Shown piece by piece: positions 25,089 through 33,670 of a stretch of 64,000 nt of DNA. The DNA is from Kribbella albertanoniae (GTDB lineage: Bacteria > Actinomycetota > Actinomycetes > Propionibacteriales > Kribbellaceae): NCBI RefSeq assembly GCF_004348455.1, contig NZ_SMKA01000016.1, positions 1 through 64,000 of the forward strand, read 5' to 3'. The position numbers and the translations under genes are program-made. The notes under the pieces are model-generated. The model made no database searches and was not told where the DNA came from. It saw only the letters and a program-made list of their open reading frames with translations. How positions within the stretch are numbered: the first letter of the stretch is position 1; each line of letters begins with the position of its first letter.

Positions 25089-25930
25089 ATGCCACGTCCG
25101 CAGAGCAGGCGTCGGCGCCGGTCACCGAGGACGCGCTGCGCAGTGTGCTGTTGGCCGGCGAGCGGCCGTCTCGCCCCGGTCCGGTGCTCACCTCGTTGAC
25201 ATTCGGCTGGCGCGCTTTGCTGAAGATCAAACACGTCCCGGAGCAGCTCGTCGACGTGACCATGTTCCCGATCATGTTCACGCTGATGTTCACCTACCTG
25301 TTCGGTGGCGCGCTCGCCGGGTCGACTCAGGAGTACCTGCAGTTCCTGCTGCCCGGCATCCTGGTGCAGGCGAACGTCATGATCACCATGAACACCGGCA
25401 TTACGCTGAACACCGACATCCAGAAGGGGGTGTTCGACAGGTTCAGGTCACTTCCGGTGTGGCGACCGTCGCCGCTGGTCGGCGCCCTGCTCGGCGATCT
25501 GGTGCGCTACTCGATCGGGTCGGCGATCGTGATCACGCTCGGACTGGTCCTAGGGTTCCGGCCAGTGGGTGGCGCCGTCGGGGTGGTGCTCTCGGTGGAG
25601 CTGCTGCTGGTGTTCTCGTTCTGCCTGTCGTGGCTGTGGACGATGCTCAGCCTGATCCTGCGCACGCCGAACTCGGTGGCGGGAGTCAGCATGATGCTGA
25701 TGTTCCCGCTGACGTTCGTGAGCAACATCTTCGTGGACCCGAAGACGATGCCCGGATGGCTTCAGGCGGTCGTCGAGGTCAACCCGATCACCCACCTGGC
25801 GACCGTGGTACGCGGCCTGATGCACGGCTCGGTGCCGGCCGGGGAAATCGGCTGGGTGCTCGTCTCGTCCGTACTTCTCGTCGCGGTGTTCGGTCCCATC
25901 ACCATGGTCCTCTACCGCAACAAGAAGTAG
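25085..25930 (+). CDS. DrrB-type ABC transporter permease
   Basis: A 281-residue membrane protein; the start at ATG 25085 overlaps the DrrA-like stop (ATGA). Six hydrophobic segments are visible, e.g. [55 protein letters not shown], and a C-terminal [20 protein letters not shown]. The region from [20 protein letters not shown] to [16 protein letters not shown] is the ABC-2 family signature. It forms the membrane half of the DrrAB exporter. Confidence 0.92.
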   Translation: MNATSAEQASAPVTEDALRSVLLAGERPSRPGPVLTSLTFGWRALLKIKHVPEQLVDVTMFPIMFTLMFTYLFGGALAGSTQEYLQFLLPGILVQANVMITMNTGITLNTDIQKGVFDRFRSLPVWRPSPLVGALLGDLVRYSIGSAIVITLGLVLGFRPVGGAVGVVLSVELLLVFSFCLSWLWTMLSLILRTPNSVAGVSMMLMFPLTFVSNIFVDPKTMPGWLQAVVEVNPITHLATVVRGLMHGSVPAGEIGWVLVSSVLLVAVFGPITMVLYRNKK

Positions 25931-26030
25931 ATGCCGCTACGAGCACTGGGTCGAGATCAACTCCGACAACCCGGCCCACTCGGCCAACGCCATCACCGGT
26001 ACCAGGCCCGGACACGACAAGGAGAGTCGA

Positions 26031-26453
26031 ATGAGCACCATCCCCAAGAACAACTCGGAAACCGTTGCGCACACGCCCGGGCGGGCGATCAGCATCGGGG
26101 TCTGGATTCTGCACGTCGCGCTGGCGGCGACAATCGCCGGCGGCGGAATCTCGAAGCTCGCCGGCGACCCGGTCATGGTGGACATGTTCGCCGACATCGG
26201 GGCTGGCCAGTGGCTCCGGTACCTGGTCGGAGCGCTGGAGGTCTCGGGAGGGGTTGGACTTCTGATCCCGGCTCTGGCGGGCCTGGCCAGTCTCGGGTTG
26301 GCGGCATTGCTGACCGGTGCTGTCATCACGGATCAATTCGTGCTCGATAAGAGCCCTTGGCTGGCGCTCGCCCTTCTCGTCGTGGCGGCCGTGATCGCAA
26401 GGGCGCGGTGGTCGCGCACCGTGGCCGTCGTCGGCACGCTGCTCAGGCGATGA
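26031..26453 (+). CDS. DoxX-family membrane protein
   Basis: A 140-residue protein with four hydrophobic segments: ISIGVWILHVALAATIAGGG, LVGALEVSGGVGLLIPALAG, LASLGLAALLTGAVI, and WLALALLVVAAVIARARW. The motif GISKLAGDPVMVDMFADIG after the first helix matches DoxX-like proteins, associated with quinone or redox chemistry. It starts at ATG behind GGAGAGTCGA, 100 bp after the exporter genes and is probably the same transcript. Its role in this locus is unclear. Confidence 0.85.
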   Translation: MSTIPKNNSETVAHTPGRAISIGVWILHVALAATIAGGGISKLAGDPVMVDMFADIGAGQWLRYLVGALEVSGGVGLLIPALAGLASLGLAALLTGAVITDQFVLDKSPWLALALLVVAAVIARARWSRTVAVVGTLLRR

Positions 26454-26480
26454 GACAAACCTCTCGAACGGAGATGTGAG

Positions 26481-26870
26481 ATGAACGAGATGGCCTTTTG
26501 CGTGACATTAGACGATGGCACCACCATCGCCTACGACCGGAAGGGAAGCGGCCCGGCTGTCGTCCTGGTAGGCGGCGGACTGGACGACGGAGCCGAGAAC
26601 GCTCCCTTGGCACCTGCTCTCGCCGAGCACTTCACGGTTTACAACTATGCCCGTCGGTGACGCGGCGCGAGCGGCTTCACCGAGCCCTACGCCGTGGAGC
26701 GGGAGATCGAAGACCTGGATGCGTTGATCGCGGAGGCTGGTGGCTCGGCGCACGTGTTCGGGGCGTCCTCTGGCGGTGCGTTGGCGCTGGAGGCCGCCGC
26801 GGCAGGGTCTGCCATCGACACGATCGCCGTGTGGGAGGTGCCATATGCGGTCGGAGACGACCTGCGCTCG
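26481..26870 (+). pseudogene. Alpha/beta hydrolase, truncated and interrupted by a stop codon
   Basis: ATG 26481 with a GGAG ribosome site opens a typical alpha/beta hydrolase N-terminus (TTIAYDRKGSGPAVVLVGGG, then FTVYNYARR). Codon 60 is TGA (26658-26660), exactly where the family has RGRGxS. The same frame then continues with RGASGFTEPYAVEREIEDLDA and the nucleophile elbow FGASSGGALALE. At about 26870 the hydrolase ends abruptly and the sequence becomes the reversed end of a GNAT gene. It therefore lacks the lid and the catalytic His. This is a double-damaged pseudogene in the exporter operon. Confidence 0.82.
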
Positions 26871-27221
26871 AGATTCGGTGACTGCGTGCTGTTCCAGGTG
26901 GTGCAGGAGCCTCCACCCGAGGCCTTGGCCACCGTGGTCGGGCTGGACGAACATCTTCCGCACCTCGACCAATCGCTCGTCTCGATCGTAGGTCCGGTAG
27001 CCGCCGCATCCCACTGGATCGCTGGTCGGTGTGTAGCCCACGAGCAGCAGCCCCTGCGGTACGACGTAGTCGCTGACAGCCCGGGCGTCCGGTGAGTCCG
27101 CAAAGCCGTACCTTCCGACCTGCTCGGCGTACAGGGCCTGAACCAAGGTCTGTACGTCACCGTGGTCGTAACTCCGTCCCTCTAACCGGATCGGACCGCT
27201 GAACTCCGCCGTGGTCGACAA
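26871..27221 (-). pseudogene. GNAT acetyltransferase, 3'-truncated
   Basis: The minus-strand frame starts at TTG 27221 and gives about 117 family-like residues: RLEGRSYDHGDVQTLVQALY, then DPVGCGGYRTYD, EVRKMFVQPDHGGQGLGWRL (acetyl-CoA pyrophosphate loop Q/R-x-x-G-x-G) and HHLEQHAVTE. The continuation after AVTE does not look like GNAT and instead runs antisense through the hydrolase remnant, so the last strands are lost. The breakpoint is about 26868-26876. Not likely functional. Confidence 0.78.
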
Positions 27222-27291
27222 CTGGCCACGCCGAATCTACCCGCCGTTGCGTGAGGCCCTGGCGCCGTTCACCGCTTGCCCATAGCAACGA

Positions 27292-27783
27292 TCACTTCTT
27301 CTCTTCGCGGACGTCTTTTCCCTGTTCGGCGAAGGCTTTGAAGTCTTGCATGTGTTGTTGCGACTGTTTGTGGAAAGCGCTGGGCATGAGGAGGCCGAGC
27401 AGTCGCATCAGCAGGTTGCTGAAGCGGTATTCGCTGTGCTGCTCCCAGAGCGTTGTCGTCGGACTGGCTTCGGTTAGTCGGTCGTGTGTGTCGCTCCACA
27501 TGCCTGCGCCGACGATCTCGCGGGCGAAGTGGACGGCGATGCCTTTCGGGATGTCGTGCAGGTCTGTTGGGTCGCGGCGGGTGATCGTTTCGGTGCATTC
27601 GATCGTCCGTTTTCCCGACTGCATTACGACTCGCGACTTGGTACCGAGGTGCCCGTGGATCCCGCTCAGCGGCTCGTGCAGCACTACGCCGCGCAGCCAC
27701 TTCGGTATGTGTGCTGGGTCGGCGAGTAGCTGGGCCACCTTCTCTAGCGGCAGGGCGATCTCGATTGAGTTGGAGTACTTCAT
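27292..27783 (-). CDS. SRPBCC-family protein (polyketide cyclase/dehydrase-like)
   Basis: A 163-residue protein; ATG 27783 overlaps the stop of the upstream AHSA1-like gene (ATGA). MKYSNSIEIALPLEKVAQLL and PAHIPKWLRGVV form the first strand and helices of the START/SRPBCC fold, and the long C-terminal helix is MLGLLMPSAFHKQSQQHMQDF-like. These proteins bind hydrophobic ligands in a deep cavity; the ligand is unknown. Co-translation with a second SRPBCC protein suggests a joint function. Confidence 0.8.
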   Translation of the reverse strand: MKYSNSIEIALPLEKVAQLLADPAHIPKWLRGVVLHEPLSGIHGHLGTKSRVVMQSGKRTIECTETITRRDPTDLHDIPKGIAVHFAREIVGAGMWSDTHDRLTEASPTTTLWEQHSEYRFSNLLMRLLGLLMPSAFHKQSQQHMQDFKAFAEQGKDVREEKK

Positions 27784-28424
27784 GGCGCGTCGGGTGCGTA
27801 GAACTTGGTGGTGGCTTCGACGGCGGCCGCGACGTGGTCCGGTTCGACGCCGGCGGCTAGGTGAGCCTCGCCCCAGGCTGCGGCGCTGCGGCGGATGAAC
27901 TCGCGCACTTCGGGCGACTTGTGGACCTCGTCGTGGTTGGCGGTCTTGCCATCGGCCAACAGCCGGGCCAGTGCGAGGAGAGCCAGGTCCCAGCCAACAC
28001 CGCCGGCGCCGGGGCCGTAGGTCGGGAAGAGGGGCTCCTCGAGGACCGCTGCGTGGATCAGCTCGAATTCGGTGTCGCCGGTCGGGCCCGGGGCTAGGCG
28101 CACTTCCACCTCGCTTGTGCCGGGCCAAGCGTCGGCTTCCGGTCCGTAGAGCCAGGACACTTTGAGCAGCCTCGGCGGTTCGCACTGGAGGATCTCGCCG
28201 TGCTCACCACCGTCCAACTCGAACTTCCCGCCGAGCCGCAGATCTCCGGTGACCGGCCTCAGCCAGCGATGCAGGCGTTCGGGGCTGGTCAGGGCGTCCC
28301 AGACGTCGTCGACGTGCGCTGCGTAGCGCCGCCGTACCTCGATGGTGTACGCGTCGCCGGCGGGCAAACTGCCCTTGCCCATAGCGCGATGCGCGGCGGC
28401 CAGTTCGTCCAAGACCTCTTTCAT
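27780..28424 (-). CDS. AHSA1-type SRPBCC domain protein
   Basis: A 214-residue protein, ATG start. YTIEVRRRYAAHVDDVWDALTSPERLHRWL and LRLGGKFELDGGEHGEILQCEPPRLLKVSW are diagnostic for the Activator-of-Hsp90-ATPase-like (AHSA1) SRPBCC group. In actinomycetes this is often paired with ArsR regulators and of unknown ligand. Here the ArsR gene is missing; a palindromic site precedes the gene instead. It is the first gene of a two-gene operon. Confidence 0.87.
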   Translation of the reverse strand: MKEVLDELAAAHRAMGKGSLPAGDAYTIEVRRRYAAHVDDVWDALTSPERLHRWLRPVTGDLRLGGKFELDGGEHGEILQCEPPRLLKVSWLYGPEADAWPGTSEVEVRLAPGPTGDTEFELIHAAVLEEPLFPTYGPGAGGVGWDLALLALARLLADGKTANHDEVHKSPEVREFIRRSAAAWGEAHLAAGVEPDHVAAAVEATTKFYAPDAP

Positions 28425-28516
28425 GTCATGTTTCCTTCGCTGATTGATCAGTACGTCGACCTCGCTCAGCGGCGCGGGCTCGGCGGCGTAGAACCAGGAT
28501 AATACCGGTCTCCACT

Positions 28517-28539
28517 TATATAAGCCAGGCCTGGTATAT
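28517..28539. promoter_or_regulatory. Palindromic element upstream of the SRPBCC operon
   Basis: CCAGGCCTGG (28525-28534) is a perfect 10-bp palindrome flanked by ATATA and TATAT arms, giving a near-symmetrical ~23-bp element about 95 bp upstream of the AHSA1-like start. The AT-rich flanks stand out in GC-rich DNA. Candidate repressor site or promoter. Confidence 0.5.
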
Positions 28540-28566
28540 GCAGTCGGCGTCGACCGCTCCAGGGCC

Positions 28567-29208
28567 TCAGGTCGCCAGTCGGCTCGTGTAGCCGGCGGCG
28601 ATCAGGCGTTCGTAGGCAGACAGTACGTCGGGCGCGACCTTCTGCTCGATGGCGAAGCCGCGGGCGGGGTAGTCGATGACGCGCTGCAGGTCTCCGACCA
28701 GCATGGAGAGCACGAGGCCGGCATCGCCGATCGTGTCGATGTAGCTGACCAAGTCGATCGGATCGGAGACACAGGTCGCCTGTACATCCGGCCAGATCTT
28801 CCTGCAGGTCGCGAAGGCTCGGCGTTCCATGTAGGGCTTCGAGATGAGCAGCACGGACTTGACCGCCGTACCGGCGAGGAGGTCGCGGGTGAAGGCGATG
28901 TTCTGGCCTGTGTTCATCGCCAGGGGTTCGACCAGGATGTTGGTCGCGGGCACTCCGAGTTTGATGGCGTGGTCGCGGTAGTGGATCGCTTCGCCGCGCG
29001 GGAAGTAAGCGGCGGTGCTTGGGCTGTTGCCTCCGGTGAAGACGAGGGTCGGGAACAGGCCTTGGTGGAAGAGGTGGGCGGCGAAGGTCGCGACGCCGAG
29101 GTCGTGGCTGCCGAGGCCGATGCCGATGTCGGCAGGGCGCCGTACGTGGTTCATCTGGTGGTACTTCCAGATGAGTTGAGCGTCAGCCATCACCTCGTCG
29201 GCCGTCAT
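28567..29208 (-). CDS. YdcF-family (DUF218) protein
   Basis: A 213-residue protein. IGIGLGSHDLGVATFAAHLF, PTLVFTGGNSPSTAA, RGEAIHYRDHAIKLGVPATN and the block ILVEPLAMNTGQNIAFTRDL follow the DUF218/YdcF fold, with the conserved Glu and Asn-Thr around the putative ligand pocket. The family is SAM- or cell-wall-related in some bacteria but unassigned in general. No signal peptide or membrane segment is visible, in contrast to membrane SanA-type members. ATG overlaps the stop of the alpha/beta hydrolase upstream. Confidence 0.82.
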   Translation of the reverse strand: MTADEVMADAQLIWKYHQMNHVRRPADIGIGLGSHDLGVATFAAHLFHQGLFPTLVFTGGNSPSTAAYFPRGEAIHYRDHAIKLGVPATNILVEPLAMNTGQNIAFTRDLLAGTAVKSVLLISKPYMERRAFATCRKIWPDVQATCVSDPIDLVSYIDTIGDAGLVLSMLVGDLQRVIDYPARGFAIEQKVAPDVLSAYERLIAAGYTSRLAT

Positions 29209-29933
29209 CGGGCGAGGTCGACGAGAGTGTCGATTGAGTCGGCGACGATGGTTGGGTCGTCGGATTGGATGGTGTGGCCGCCGTGGCGGGCGACCTTGTG
29301 GGTGGCGCCTAGGTCTGCGGCTAGGGATTGTTGATGGGCTTGCCAGCGGTTGTCCAGTTCGGTGGGGGTGAAGGGGTGCCAGCGGGTGAAGTCGATGGTG
29401 TCGTCTTCTAGCCAGTGGCCGGGGCGGCTGGCGATGACGATGCTGGGGATGTCGAGGGGACGTCTGCTGCGGGTGACGTCAGCGACGCTGGCAGGTATGG
29501 CGAAGGTCAGGTTGCCGTCCGCGGCGGTGAGGATGGGGTTGTCGACGTCCAGGTTCAGGTGGATGTCGGAGGTGTCGACCAGGACCAGGCCGGCGACGGG
29601 CCATTGCGACGCGTAGATGAGGGCGATCAGGCCGCCGAGTGAGTGGCCGACCAGGATGAGCGGTCCTGGGAGGTCGGCCGCAGCTAGCAACCCCCGCAGT
29701 TCGTCCGCAGCGGCGCCAAGTGTGCGGGGCGACAGATCCGGTGTCTCGCTGTCGCCGATGCCGGCGCGGTCGTAGGTCAGGCGGGTTGTCGAGGATCGTA
29801 GTACGGCGATGGCTGCGTCCCAGGAGTCTCGGCCGCCGCCCGCGCCGGAGACGAAGACGACTGTTGGCGAGCCCTCCCCCGCGATCTCAGCTGCAAGTTC
29901 GTATCCGCCGACGTCGAACGTGGTGGTCGCCAT
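29205..29933 (-). CDS. Alpha/beta hydrolase
   Basis: A 242-residue protein. VVFVSGAGGGRDSW provides the oxyanion-hole loop, GHSLGG (about 96-101) the nucleophile Ser, D(-TSDIHLNLD) a candidate acid, and RHGGHTIQSDDP the catalytic His. The fold is complete and close to small esterase/lipase-like hydrolases; the substrate is unknown. It is translationally coupled to the YdcF gene downstream. Confidence 0.88.
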   Translation of the reverse strand: MATTTFDVGGYELAAEIAGEGSPTVVFVSGAGGGRDSWDAAIAVLRSSTTRLTYDRAGIGDSETPDLSPRTLGAAADELRGLLAAADLPGPLILVGHSLGGLIALIYASQWPVAGLVLVDTSDIHLNLDVDNPILTAADGNLTFAIPASVADVTRSRRPLDIPSIVIASRPGHWLEDDTIDFTRWHPFTPTELDNRWQAHQQSLAADLGATHKVARHGGHTIQSDDPTIVADSIDTLVDLAR

Positions 29934-30033
29934 GGGGACGAGACTAGGACGTCAGCAGGACCGCACCTGTGCCCGCGGCGCGTCGTACGGCGAGAGGTTG
30001 GCTAGTACACGGTGGGCTTGGGAGAGTGGGGTT

Positions 30034-30570
30034 ATGCCTAAGAGTCGTGGGCGTAAGCCGAGCAAGCGTTCGAAGCGGCAGCCTGGGCGGCCAGGTGGAC
30101 CGGCGGTGGTGGCTAGGCCTGCTCCGGTCGGTGGTGATCTGGACGATGCGGCCGAGCGTCGATTGTTTGCGATGCCGTACGTCGACGTCCGGATCGGGGA
30201 CGAGGACTTCGTCGACCTGGACCCGGACTCGGAGGACGAGCGGAGCCTGTTGATCCAGGGCGAACATCCCGAGTACCACGACGCGCTTGAGGATCCTGAT
30301 TTCGAGGGTGAGATCGATGGCGTGAATCCGCGGTTGCATCTCGTGATGCATGAGATCGTCGTGAACCAACTCTGGGCCAACGACCCGCCTGAGGTGTGGG
30401 AGACGGCGCGCAGGCTCCGCGATGCCGGCGAAGACAGGCACGACATTCTGCACGCCATCGGAAGGCTGGTCGTGGGGCATGTCCACGCCGCACTGCGCAA
30501 CGAGCCTTACGACCTGGATCTCTACCGCTCCCAACTCGATCAGCTCGGCCGCGACGGCTTGATCAGCTGA
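30034..30570 (+). CDS. DUF1841-type protein
   Basis: A 178-residue protein; ATG 30034 (GGGAGAGTGGGG ribosome site) is preferred over upstream frame extension. The N-terminus is a basic tail (MPKSRGRKPSKRSKRQPGRP). The C-terminal half, DGVNPRLHLVMHEIVVNQLW followed by DRHDILHAIGRLVVGHVHAAL, is the DUF1841 signature with conserved His residues in a helical bundle. Function unknown; the basic tail might bind nucleic acid. Confidence 0.8.
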   Translation: MPKSRGRKPSKRSKRQPGRPGGPAVVARPAPVGGDLDDAAERRLFAMPYVDVRIGDEDFVDLDPDSEDERSLLIQGEHPEYHDALEDPDFEGEIDGVNPRLHLVMHEIVVNQLWANDPPEVWETARRLRDAGEDRHDILHAIGRLVVGHVHAALRNEPYDLDLYRSQLDQLGRDGLIS

Positions 30571-30638
30571 CCAGGCCCGCCAACGACACGCAGTACGGCG
30601 TTGACCTCAAGCACAGTTGAGGTATCAGGGTTTCCTTC

Positions 30639-31097
30639 ATGAGCACAACGGACATCGACACACAGACACGCGAAGCTGAGATCGAAGCAATCATGCAGGT
30701 GATCGCTACGGTTGAGCACGCCCAGAACAACGAGCTTCCCGAGGAGTTTCTCAGCCTGTTCCGGGCTGACGCGATCTGGACGACGGGCGGCGGCAAGCGC
30801 CTGTTCGGTCGGGATGCGATCTCGGAATTCACCCATCAGGTGCTTCCCGGCGCGATGAAGGACACGACAGTCAGGTTCGAACTGGAGCACCTGATGTTCA
30901 TCCGCCCCGACGTTGCCGCAGTCAAGCTGCGCCAGATCTACGAGACGCCGGACGGGCCGGACGTGGGTTCGCCGTTATGGATCCTGGCCAAGGAGGACGG
31001 CAAGTGGCTGTTGACGGCCGCCCAGAACATCGGCGTACCGGATGACGAGTTGATGGCGGATACGGATCGGAGGCCCGTCTTCGCTCCCGGGACTTAG
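30639..31097 (+). CDS. SgcJ/EcaC-type NTF2-like protein
   Basis: A 152-residue protein. The cone-shaped NTF2 fold is suggested by IMQVIATVEHAQNNELPEEF, FRADAIWTTGGGKRLFGRDAI, FELEHLMFIRPDVAAVKLRQ and LWILAKEDGKWLLTAAQN. The pattern matches the SgcJ/EcaC family, named from enediyne-cluster proteins, which may bind small polar ligands. No biosynthetic genes are nearby. It is monocistronic. Confidence 0.82.
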   Translation: MSTTDIDTQTREAEIEAIMQVIATVEHAQNNELPEEFLSLFRADAIWTTGGGKRLFGRDAISEFTHQVLPGAMKDTTVRFELEHLMFIRPDVAAVKLRQIYETPDGPDVGSPLWILAKEDGKWLLTAAQNIGVPDDELMADTDRRPVFAPGT

Positions 31098-31168
31098 AAC
31101 GTGTGGTGATTGGACTGAGTGGATTCTCCTGTTGGACAGCTGGCCCGGTGGGGAGGAGGTTGGAAGGT

Positions 31169-32143
31169 ATGGAATTCACTCATCTTGGCCGGACCGGCCT
31201 CACTGTCAGCCGTATCTGTTTGGGCACGATGAACTTTGGGCCGCACACGAGCGTCGAGGACTCGCACGCGATCATGGATGCGGCCCATGAGAAGGGCATC
31301 AACTTCTTCGACACCGCCAACGGGTACGGGCGTGCGATCTATCCGGGGCGTACCGAGGAGATCGTCGGCGAGTGGTTTGCCAAGGATCCCAAGAACCGCG
31401 AGAAGACGGTGCTCGCGACGAAGGTCTACGGGGATATGGGGTCGGACTGGCCCAACACGAACAAGTTGTCGGCGCTCAACATTCGGCGGGCGCTCGACGC
31501 GAGTCTGAAGCGGTTGCAGACGGATTACGTCGACCTGTACCAGTTCCACCACATCGACCGGGCGACGCCTTGGGACGAGATCTGGCAGGCGATCGAGGTC
31601 GCCGTACAGCAGGGCAAGATCTTGTACGCCGGGAGCAGCAACTTCGCTGGTTGGCACATCGCGCAGGCGCAGGCGGCTGCGGCGAACCGGAACTTCAACG
31701 GGCTCGTCAGCGAGCAGTCGATCTACAACCTGATCGTTCGCGATGTCGAGCGGGAGGTGCTGCCGGCTGCGCAGGAGTATGGGCTCGGCGTCATCCCGTG
31801 GTCGCCGCTGCAGGGTGGGCTGCTCGGTGGCGTGATCCGCAAGGAGAACCAGGGTGTACGGCGTACTGAGGGGCGCGCGAAAGAGGCGCTCGAGAGGTTG
31901 CGGCCGCAGATCGAGCAGTACGAGGCGTTTGCGGATGAGCTCGGGCATGAGCCGGGCGACGTGGCGCTCGCGTGGTTGCTGCACCAGCCGGCGGTGACGG
32001 GGCCGATCGTGGGGCCGCGGACGATGGAGCAGCTGGAGTCCGCCGTACGGGCGGTCGATGTGAAGCTCGACGACAAGGCGCTCGCCAAGCTCGACGAGAT
32101 CTTCCCGGGCTACAAGACCGCCCCGGAGGACTACGCCTGGTGA
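31169..32143 (+). CDS. Aldo/keto reductase
   Basis: A 324-residue TIM-barrel oxidoreductase; ATG 31169 after GGAGGAGG and GGAAGG. MEFTHLGRTGLTVSRICLGT, then NFFDTANGYGRA (Asp and catalytic Tyr), then KVYGDMG (catalytic Lys), YVDLYQFHHIDR (His) and the NADP(H)-binding end PIVGPRTMEQLESAVRAV. It would reduce carbonyls using NADPH; the physiological substrate is unknown. A 13-bp terminator hairpin follows. Confidence 0.93.
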   Translation: MEFTHLGRTGLTVSRICLGTMNFGPHTSVEDSHAIMDAAHEKGINFFDTANGYGRAIYPGRTEEIVGEWFAKDPKNREKTVLATKVYGDMGSDWPNTNKLSALNIRRALDASLKRLQTDYVDLYQFHHIDRATPWDEIWQAIEVAVQQGKILYAGSSNFAGWHIAQAQAAAANRNFNGLVSEQSIYNLIVRDVEREVLPAAQEYGLGVIPWSPLQGGLLGGVIRKENQGVRRTEGRAKEALERLRPQIEQYEAFADELGHEPGDVALAWLLHQPAVTGPIVGPRTMEQLESAVRAVDVKLDDKALAKLDEIFPGYKTAPEDYAW

Positions 32144-32155
32144 CACCGACGATCT

Positions 32156-32187
32156 GAGCGCCGTACCACTTGATTGGTACGGCGCTC
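32156..32187. terminator. Bidirectional terminator hairpin
   Basis: GAGCGCCGTACCA (32156-32168) pairs perfectly with TGGTACGGCGCTC (32175-32187) across a 6-nt loop. It sits between two convergent genes that end at 32143 and 32191. There is no T-tract, as is common in actinomycetes. Confidence 0.85.
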
Positions 32188-32190
32188 GGG

Positions 32191-33639
32191 TCAGCTCGGC
32201 CAGGTGCGCAAGGCGGCTCGGGCGAAGGTCACGCCTTCCGGTGTCGGTAGGTCGGGCACGCTGAACCGTCGCTCGCGGGCCACGGCTCCGATGCGACGCA
32301 GCACCGCTTGGGTATCCCAAGCGGCTTCACTCGCCATCGTTGAACTGATCGGCCTGCCGTCGTTGAACCCCCAGCCGAGCGCGGTGAGCAAACTCGCGAC
32401 CGTCGAGTGAGAGTCAGCGTAGGATCGCGCGGCGAGTGCGACCAGGACGATGAGCCCGGCCTGGGTGTTGTAGGGCTCTCGCTTGGTCGGTGGCAGGTGT
32501 TCGGCCACATGCCACCACAACGCGAGGGGATCCTGGCGAACCGCGCGCCCACGCGGTGTGAGGACGAGAGCTCCTTTGTACTTGCGCACCAGGCCCAGCA
32601 TCTGCGCGGTCTCCCGCAGGGTCAGTACGGGCAGCGTCTGGACCTCGCGGTTGCCCTTGCCGATCCATTCATCGCCCAGGCCGAGCTCAGCCATCGCGGC
32701 TTCCACGTCGGCGGGCCGTAGGTAGCCGGCGCTGGTCAGCTTGATGCCGTCGGTGCCAACGCGGTTCAGCAGCCAGGAGTACGGCGCGACCATCTCGGCG
32801 GCTGTAGCTGCGTCGATATCAATCGGCTGGTCCAAGCCGGCTCTGGCGATCAACTGCTGGAACTTCCGTCGCTCAGGTGTCGAGCGGATCGCGTTGACGA
32901 GCCCTTCGAGCGGTCCGGCGAGCGCTGGTTGCTTGGTGCCGGCCACAGCAAGCATCTCGTTGATGGCTTCGAGATCAAACGGAGTCGGCGCGTACTGGCT
33001 GGGATCGGCACCGGCGCCGAACCGGCTGACCCAGTCAGCGATTGCGGCTGCGCTGCCCGGATCGCTGGGGTCGATCGCCGTACAGATCTGCTCGTAGCCG
33101 TCTACCCCTCCGCAGTCCTCACACGGCCCGGGACGCCGGCCGTCGACACAGTGGGCTCGGGGAGCGGACTCAACCCGCGGCTGCACGGATTCGAGCTTGA
33201 TGACGTGCATCCAGTCGTCGCCGAAGTCGTACAGGTAGAGCAGTTCGTCGCCCTGCTCAACCAGGACCTCGTCGAGGCGCACCTCGTTCTCCGGTACGCC
33301 GGTCTCGCCTTCCTCGACCTGGAACGGGCACAGGTAATGCTCGCTCGTCTGGTCGTAGTACGCCGCGCCCGACGCGAACTCGTGCAGGTGGCTGTCGGTC
33401 CAGCCGAAGGCGACCTGAATGATGTCGTGGACCTCGTTCAAGAACAGGTCGGAGGCGAGCTCCAACCGCCGCCACAACAGCGGCTCGGTCTCCTCGAGCT
33501 CAACGCGTACCTGATAGGTGACGACATCGTCGCGGCGAGGTCTCCGGCGCGACGGGCGTGGCACGTCACGATTCATGAACCGCTCCATCAGAGCGGTGGT
33601 GATGGCCGACACTGGCTGGGAATCATGCTTGCTCGCCAC
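32191..33639 (-). CDS. Plasmid pRiA4b ORF-3-like protein
   Basis: A 482-residue protein. The frame opens at GTG 33639; a start at one of the internal ATGs (MERFMNRDVP, about residue 18-22) has a better GGAGCGG ribosome site. The N-terminal ~190 residues match the pRiA4b ORF-3 (IS1096 TnpR-like) domain: YQVRVELEETEPLLWRRLEL, DIIQVAFGWTDSHLHEF, ELLYLYDFGDDWMHVI, CPF ... CVDGRRPGPCEDCGG. The C-terminal half is a poorly conserved helical region. Originally seen in transposon passengers, the family is now found as a chromosomal protein of unknown role; no IS elements flank it here. Confidence 0.85.
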   Translation of the reverse strand: MASKHDSQPVSAITTALMERFMNRDVPRPSRRRPRRDDVVTYQVRVELEETEPLLWRRLELASDLFLNEVHDIIQVAFGWTDSHLHEFASGAAYYDQTSEHYLCPFQVEEGETGVPENEVRLDEVLVEQGDELLYLYDFGDDWMHVIKLESVQPRVESAPRAHCVDGRRPGPCEDCGGVDGYEQICTAIDPSDPGSAAAIADWVSRFGAGADPSQYAPTPFDLEAINEMLAVAGTKQPALAGPLEGLVNAIRSTPERRKFQQLIARAGLDQPIDIDAATAAEMVAPYSWLLNRVGTDGIKLTSAGYLRPADVEAAMAELGLGDEWIGKGNREVQTLPVLTLRETAQMLGLVRKYKGALVLTPRGRAVRQDPLALWWHVAEHLPPTKREPYNTQAGLIVLVALAARSYADSHSTVASLLTALGWGFNDGRPISSTMASEAAWDTQAVLRRIGAVARERRFSVPDLPTPEGVTFARAALRTWPS

Positions 33640-33670
33640 GCCCGCAACACTAGCGGCGCCGCTGTGGCGA

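Noticed and set aside
31094..32320. Minus frame of 408 codons over the aldo/keto reductase
   Set aside because: Arg/Leu/Pro-rich shadow antisense to a clear reductase.
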